64,000 bases of DNA from Bacteroidales bacterium (GTDB taxonomy: Bacteria; Bacteroidota; Bacteroidia; Bacteroidales; Paludibacteraceae): positions 86,001 through 150,000 of the forward strand of contig SUXD01000002.1 of NCBI GenBank assembly GCA_015061145.1, in the 5' to 3' direction. Under the pieces are notes generated by a model that made no database searches, had not been told where the DNA came from, and saw nothing but the letters and a program-made list of their open reading frames with translations. This document shows positions 62,276 to 64,000 of the stretch, one piece after another. A program made the position numbers and the translations under genes. Numbering within the stretch: the first letter of the stretch is position 1; every line of letters begins with the position of its first letter.

Positions 62276-63573
62276 TATTCCTTCATCAAGAACGCTTTGA
62301 AATCCTCAAAATTCTTGCTGCATTCCACCGTTTGCTTCGTTCCTTTCATAAACGCCTGCAAAACAGCGGGAATCTCCACCTCTTTGCCGATGATGCTCTC
62401 CACTGTAGATTTAAATTTGGCTGGATGAGCCGTCTCGAGGAAAAATCCCACTTCACCCGGCTTCAACTGTTCCTCCAGCGCACGATAGCCGCAAGCTCCG
62501 TGCGGATCGAGCAGATAACCGGTTTCATCTATACATTGCTTCATCGTTTCGCCTATCTGCATGTTGTTGTATGTAGCGCCGCTGATGTCGGCACATATAG
62601 CCTTATGTGAACCATACAACGCCAAAATACGGGCAAAATTGCTCGGATCGCCTACATCCATAGCATTGGCAATAGTTGCCACAGAAGGACGAGGATTGTA
62701 CTCGCCTGTCTGCAAATACTGATAGAATATGTCGTTTTTATTGTTGGTCGCTATGAAATGCGATATGGGCAATCCCATACGCTTGCCAAAAAGTCCAGCC
62801 GTAATATTTCCGAAATTGCCGCTCGGCACACAGCATACCACATTCTCTGCCTTGCCCATCTTCTTCAACTGTGCGTAAGCATAAAAATAATAGAATGATT
62901 GCGGCAAGAAACGGGCCACATTGATAGAATTTGCCGAAGTCAATTTCATGTGCTTGTTCAAATCGGCATCCATAAATGCGGATTTCACCAAAGCCTGACA
63001 GTCGTCAAAAGTACCGCTCACTTCTACTGCCGTGATATTTCGGCCAAGAGTCGTAAACTGGCACTCTTGAATCTTGCTTACGAGATTTTTCGGATAAAGC
63101 ACATATACATGAATGCCTTCTACACCCAAAAAACCATTGGCTACAGCGCTTCCAGTATCACCCGATGTCGCCACAAGCACATTCACATTCTTCTCGCCTT
63201 GTTTCTTGATGAAATAGCCCAACAGACGCGACATGAAACGCGCGCCTACATCTTTAAAGGCCGCCGTTGGACCATGAAACAATTCCAAACTATAAATATT
63301 GTCACGCACCTTTACCAGGGGGATGTCAAAACTCATCGTTTCGTAAACAATGCGTTTCAGTTCATCCGGTTCTACATCATCGCCAAAAAAGGCTTTAGCC
63401 ACTTCATAAGATATTTCTTGCAACGACAGATTCTCGATGTTGTCAAAAAAAGATTTAGGCAAAGTTCGTATCTCGTCAGGCATAAAAAGCCCCTTGTCTT
63501 CTGCCAAGCCTTTCACCACTGCCGTTTGCAGCGACACATCTTTTTGTTTTCCATTTGTACTGTAGTATTTCAT
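62275..63573 (-). CDS. thrC: threonine synthase
   Basis: PLP enzyme converting O-phosphohomoserine to threonine. 432 residues. PLP lysine in FHGPTAAFKDVGARFM; phosphate loop VATSGDTGSAVANGFL; N-terminal YYSTNGKQKDVSLQTAVVKGLAEDKGLFMPDEI as in the bacterial type. Ends in a one-base overlap with the membrane-protein gene. The 133-bp gap to mutS has no clear feature. Confidence 0.96.
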   Translation of the reverse strand: MKYYSTNGKQKDVSLQTAVVKGLAEDKGLFMPDEIRTLPKSFFDNIENLSLQEISYEVAKAFFGDDVEPDELKRIVYETMSFDIPLVKVRDNIYSLELFHGPTAAFKDVGARFMSRLLGYFIKKQGEKNVNVLVATSGDTGSAVANGFLGVEGIHVYVLYPKNLVSKIQECQFTTLGRNITAVEVSGTFDDCQALVKSAFMDADLNKHMKLTSANSINVARFLPQSFYYFYAYAQLKKMGKAENVVCCVPSGNFGNITAGLFGKRMGLPISHFIATNNKNDIFYQYLQTGEYNPRPSVATIANAMDVGDPSNFARILALYGSHKAICADISGATYNNMQIGETMKQCIDETGYLLDPHGACGYRALEEQLKPGEVGFFLETAHPAKFKSTVESIIGKEVEIPAVLQAFMKGTKQTVECSKNFEDFKAFLMKE

Positions 63574-63706
63574 ACCTTTATATCGATTGCTAAATAATTT
63601 CTAGATTCTGATTTGAAAATTGAAGATTTTTTCCCTTCGATTCTTAATTCATAATTATCTTACGTCTGCGTCAAAGTCATCGTCTAAGTCGTCTCGCTTC
63701 TTGTTT

Positions 63707-64000
63707 CTATTTTTTCCCTGTCAGTATTGTTTTTATCTCGTTCAGTTTGTTCAACGCTTCTATCGGCGTCAGGCTATTGATGTTTATTCCCAATATTTCG
63801 TCCCGAATCTGCGAAAGCACCGGGTCGTCCAATTGGAAGAAACTCAACTGATAACCTTCGTTAGACTTCTCTCCTTGCTTTTCAATGTTTATATCCCGAT
63901 TTTGCTTGTTGTTGCTTTCCAACTGTTTCAATATGTCATCTGCCCTTTCAATAATCGAAGGGGGCATTCCTGCCATCTTTGCCACATGAATACCGAAACT
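63707..64000 (-). CDS. mutS: DNA mismatch repair protein MutS, C-terminal end (partial)
   Basis: 98 codons up to the window edge. The frame stays open to 64000 and reads [24 protein letters not shown], the conserved helix after the ATPase domain of MutS, then a lysine/glutamate-rich linker and the C-terminal helices [33 protein letters not shown]. The bulk of the gene, with the mismatch-binding and Walker motifs, lies beyond the window. Confidence 0.93.
   Translation of the reverse strand, partial: SFGIHVAKMAGMPPSIIERADDILKQLESNNKQNRDINIEKQGEKSNEGYQLSFFQLDDPVLSQIRDEILGININSLTPIEALNKLNEIKTILTGKK

Overview
The window is a chromosomal stretch of a Bacteroidota genome, almost certainly order Bacteroidales. 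The evidence is direct: lineage-type lipoproteins and envelope families (NigD-like, DUF3575, DUF4296, DUF4369/TlpA-like, a TonB-dependent receptor), a DksA-like protein with a reduced zinc finger, the acpP-fabF-rnc and dksA-lspA-DUF4296 neighbourhoods, Bacteroidota promoter signatures (TTTG, 19-20 nt, TAnnTTTG), and a general lack of Shine-Dalgarno sequences. Most genes are housekeeping or envelope genes. I see no CRISPR array, rRNA operon, integrase, transposase or phage module.

Layout. 1-6.7 kb: a tandem-repeat protein of unknown function, prfA, a four-helix-bundle gene framed by inverted heptanucleotide arrays next to tRNA-Gly(CCC), then pyrF, tsaC, a polyprenyl-phosphate sugar-1-phosphate transferase and a CLC channel with CBS domains. 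6.7-7.6 kb: a gene-free segment with a candidate structured RNA, then a small lipoprotein. 7.6-14.2 kb (minus): ribD, a DUF3575 outer-membrane protein, a 1023-residue TPR protein and an outer-membrane barrel. 14.2-24.4 kb (plus): prmC, recX, dacB, metH, pckA and a DUF4153 membrane protein, followed by palindromic REP-like repeats. 24.7-31.1 kb (minus): a TupA-like ATP-grasp protein, tatA-tatC, an SDR epimerase, a TonB-dependent receptor and a LuxR-type regulator. 31.2-34.4 kb (plus): a GlsB-type membrane protein, an acyltransferase, a NigD-like lipoprotein and a TlpA-like lipoprotein without CXXC. 34.4-39.7 kb (minus): prfB with its programmed +1 frameshift, an acyl-CoA ligase, rnc, fabF and acpP. 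39.8-49.4 kb (plus): purN, a Na/Pi cotransporter, a polyferredoxin fusion, an LtaS-like sulfatase, coaD, a small barrel, an ECF sigma factor with a likely membrane partner, and a CstA carrier. 49.4-55.5 kb (minus): an Rrf2-cysK-metY sulfur module, a PerR-like regulator with reverse rubrerythrin, a GH13 amylase lipoprotein and a tyrosine phosphatase. 55.5-64 kb: an HD protein, ndk, an esterase, an acyltransferase gene interrupted by one in-frame TGA, dksA-like, lspA, a DUF4296 lipoprotein, thrC and the 3' end of mutS.

How the genes work together. The metY-cysK-rrf2 group looks like a self-contained cysteine/homocysteine module; an inverted repeat covers the metY promoter, and MetH elsewhere uses the homocysteine. 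perR and reverse rubrerythrin form a peroxide-response pair with a palindrome at the perR start. acpP-fabF-rnc with the acyl-CoA ligase and the PlsC-like acyltransferase cover fatty-acid and phospholipid supply. TatA/TatC may be relevant to the polyferredoxin fusion, which carries an internal twin-arginine motif. Both class I release factors are present, so TGA is an ordinary stop codon here and the TGA-interrupted acyltransferase is most simply a pseudogene.

The least explained items are (1) the four-helix gene between 45-bp terminal inverted repeats (40/45 identical) made of 7-bp units, (2) the nested hairpin at 6808-6985 with G-U wobbles that favour a plus-strand RNA, and (3) the 60-bp tandem-repeat gene at the left edge. 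Nothing was searched against databases; all family names come from motifs read in the translated sequence.
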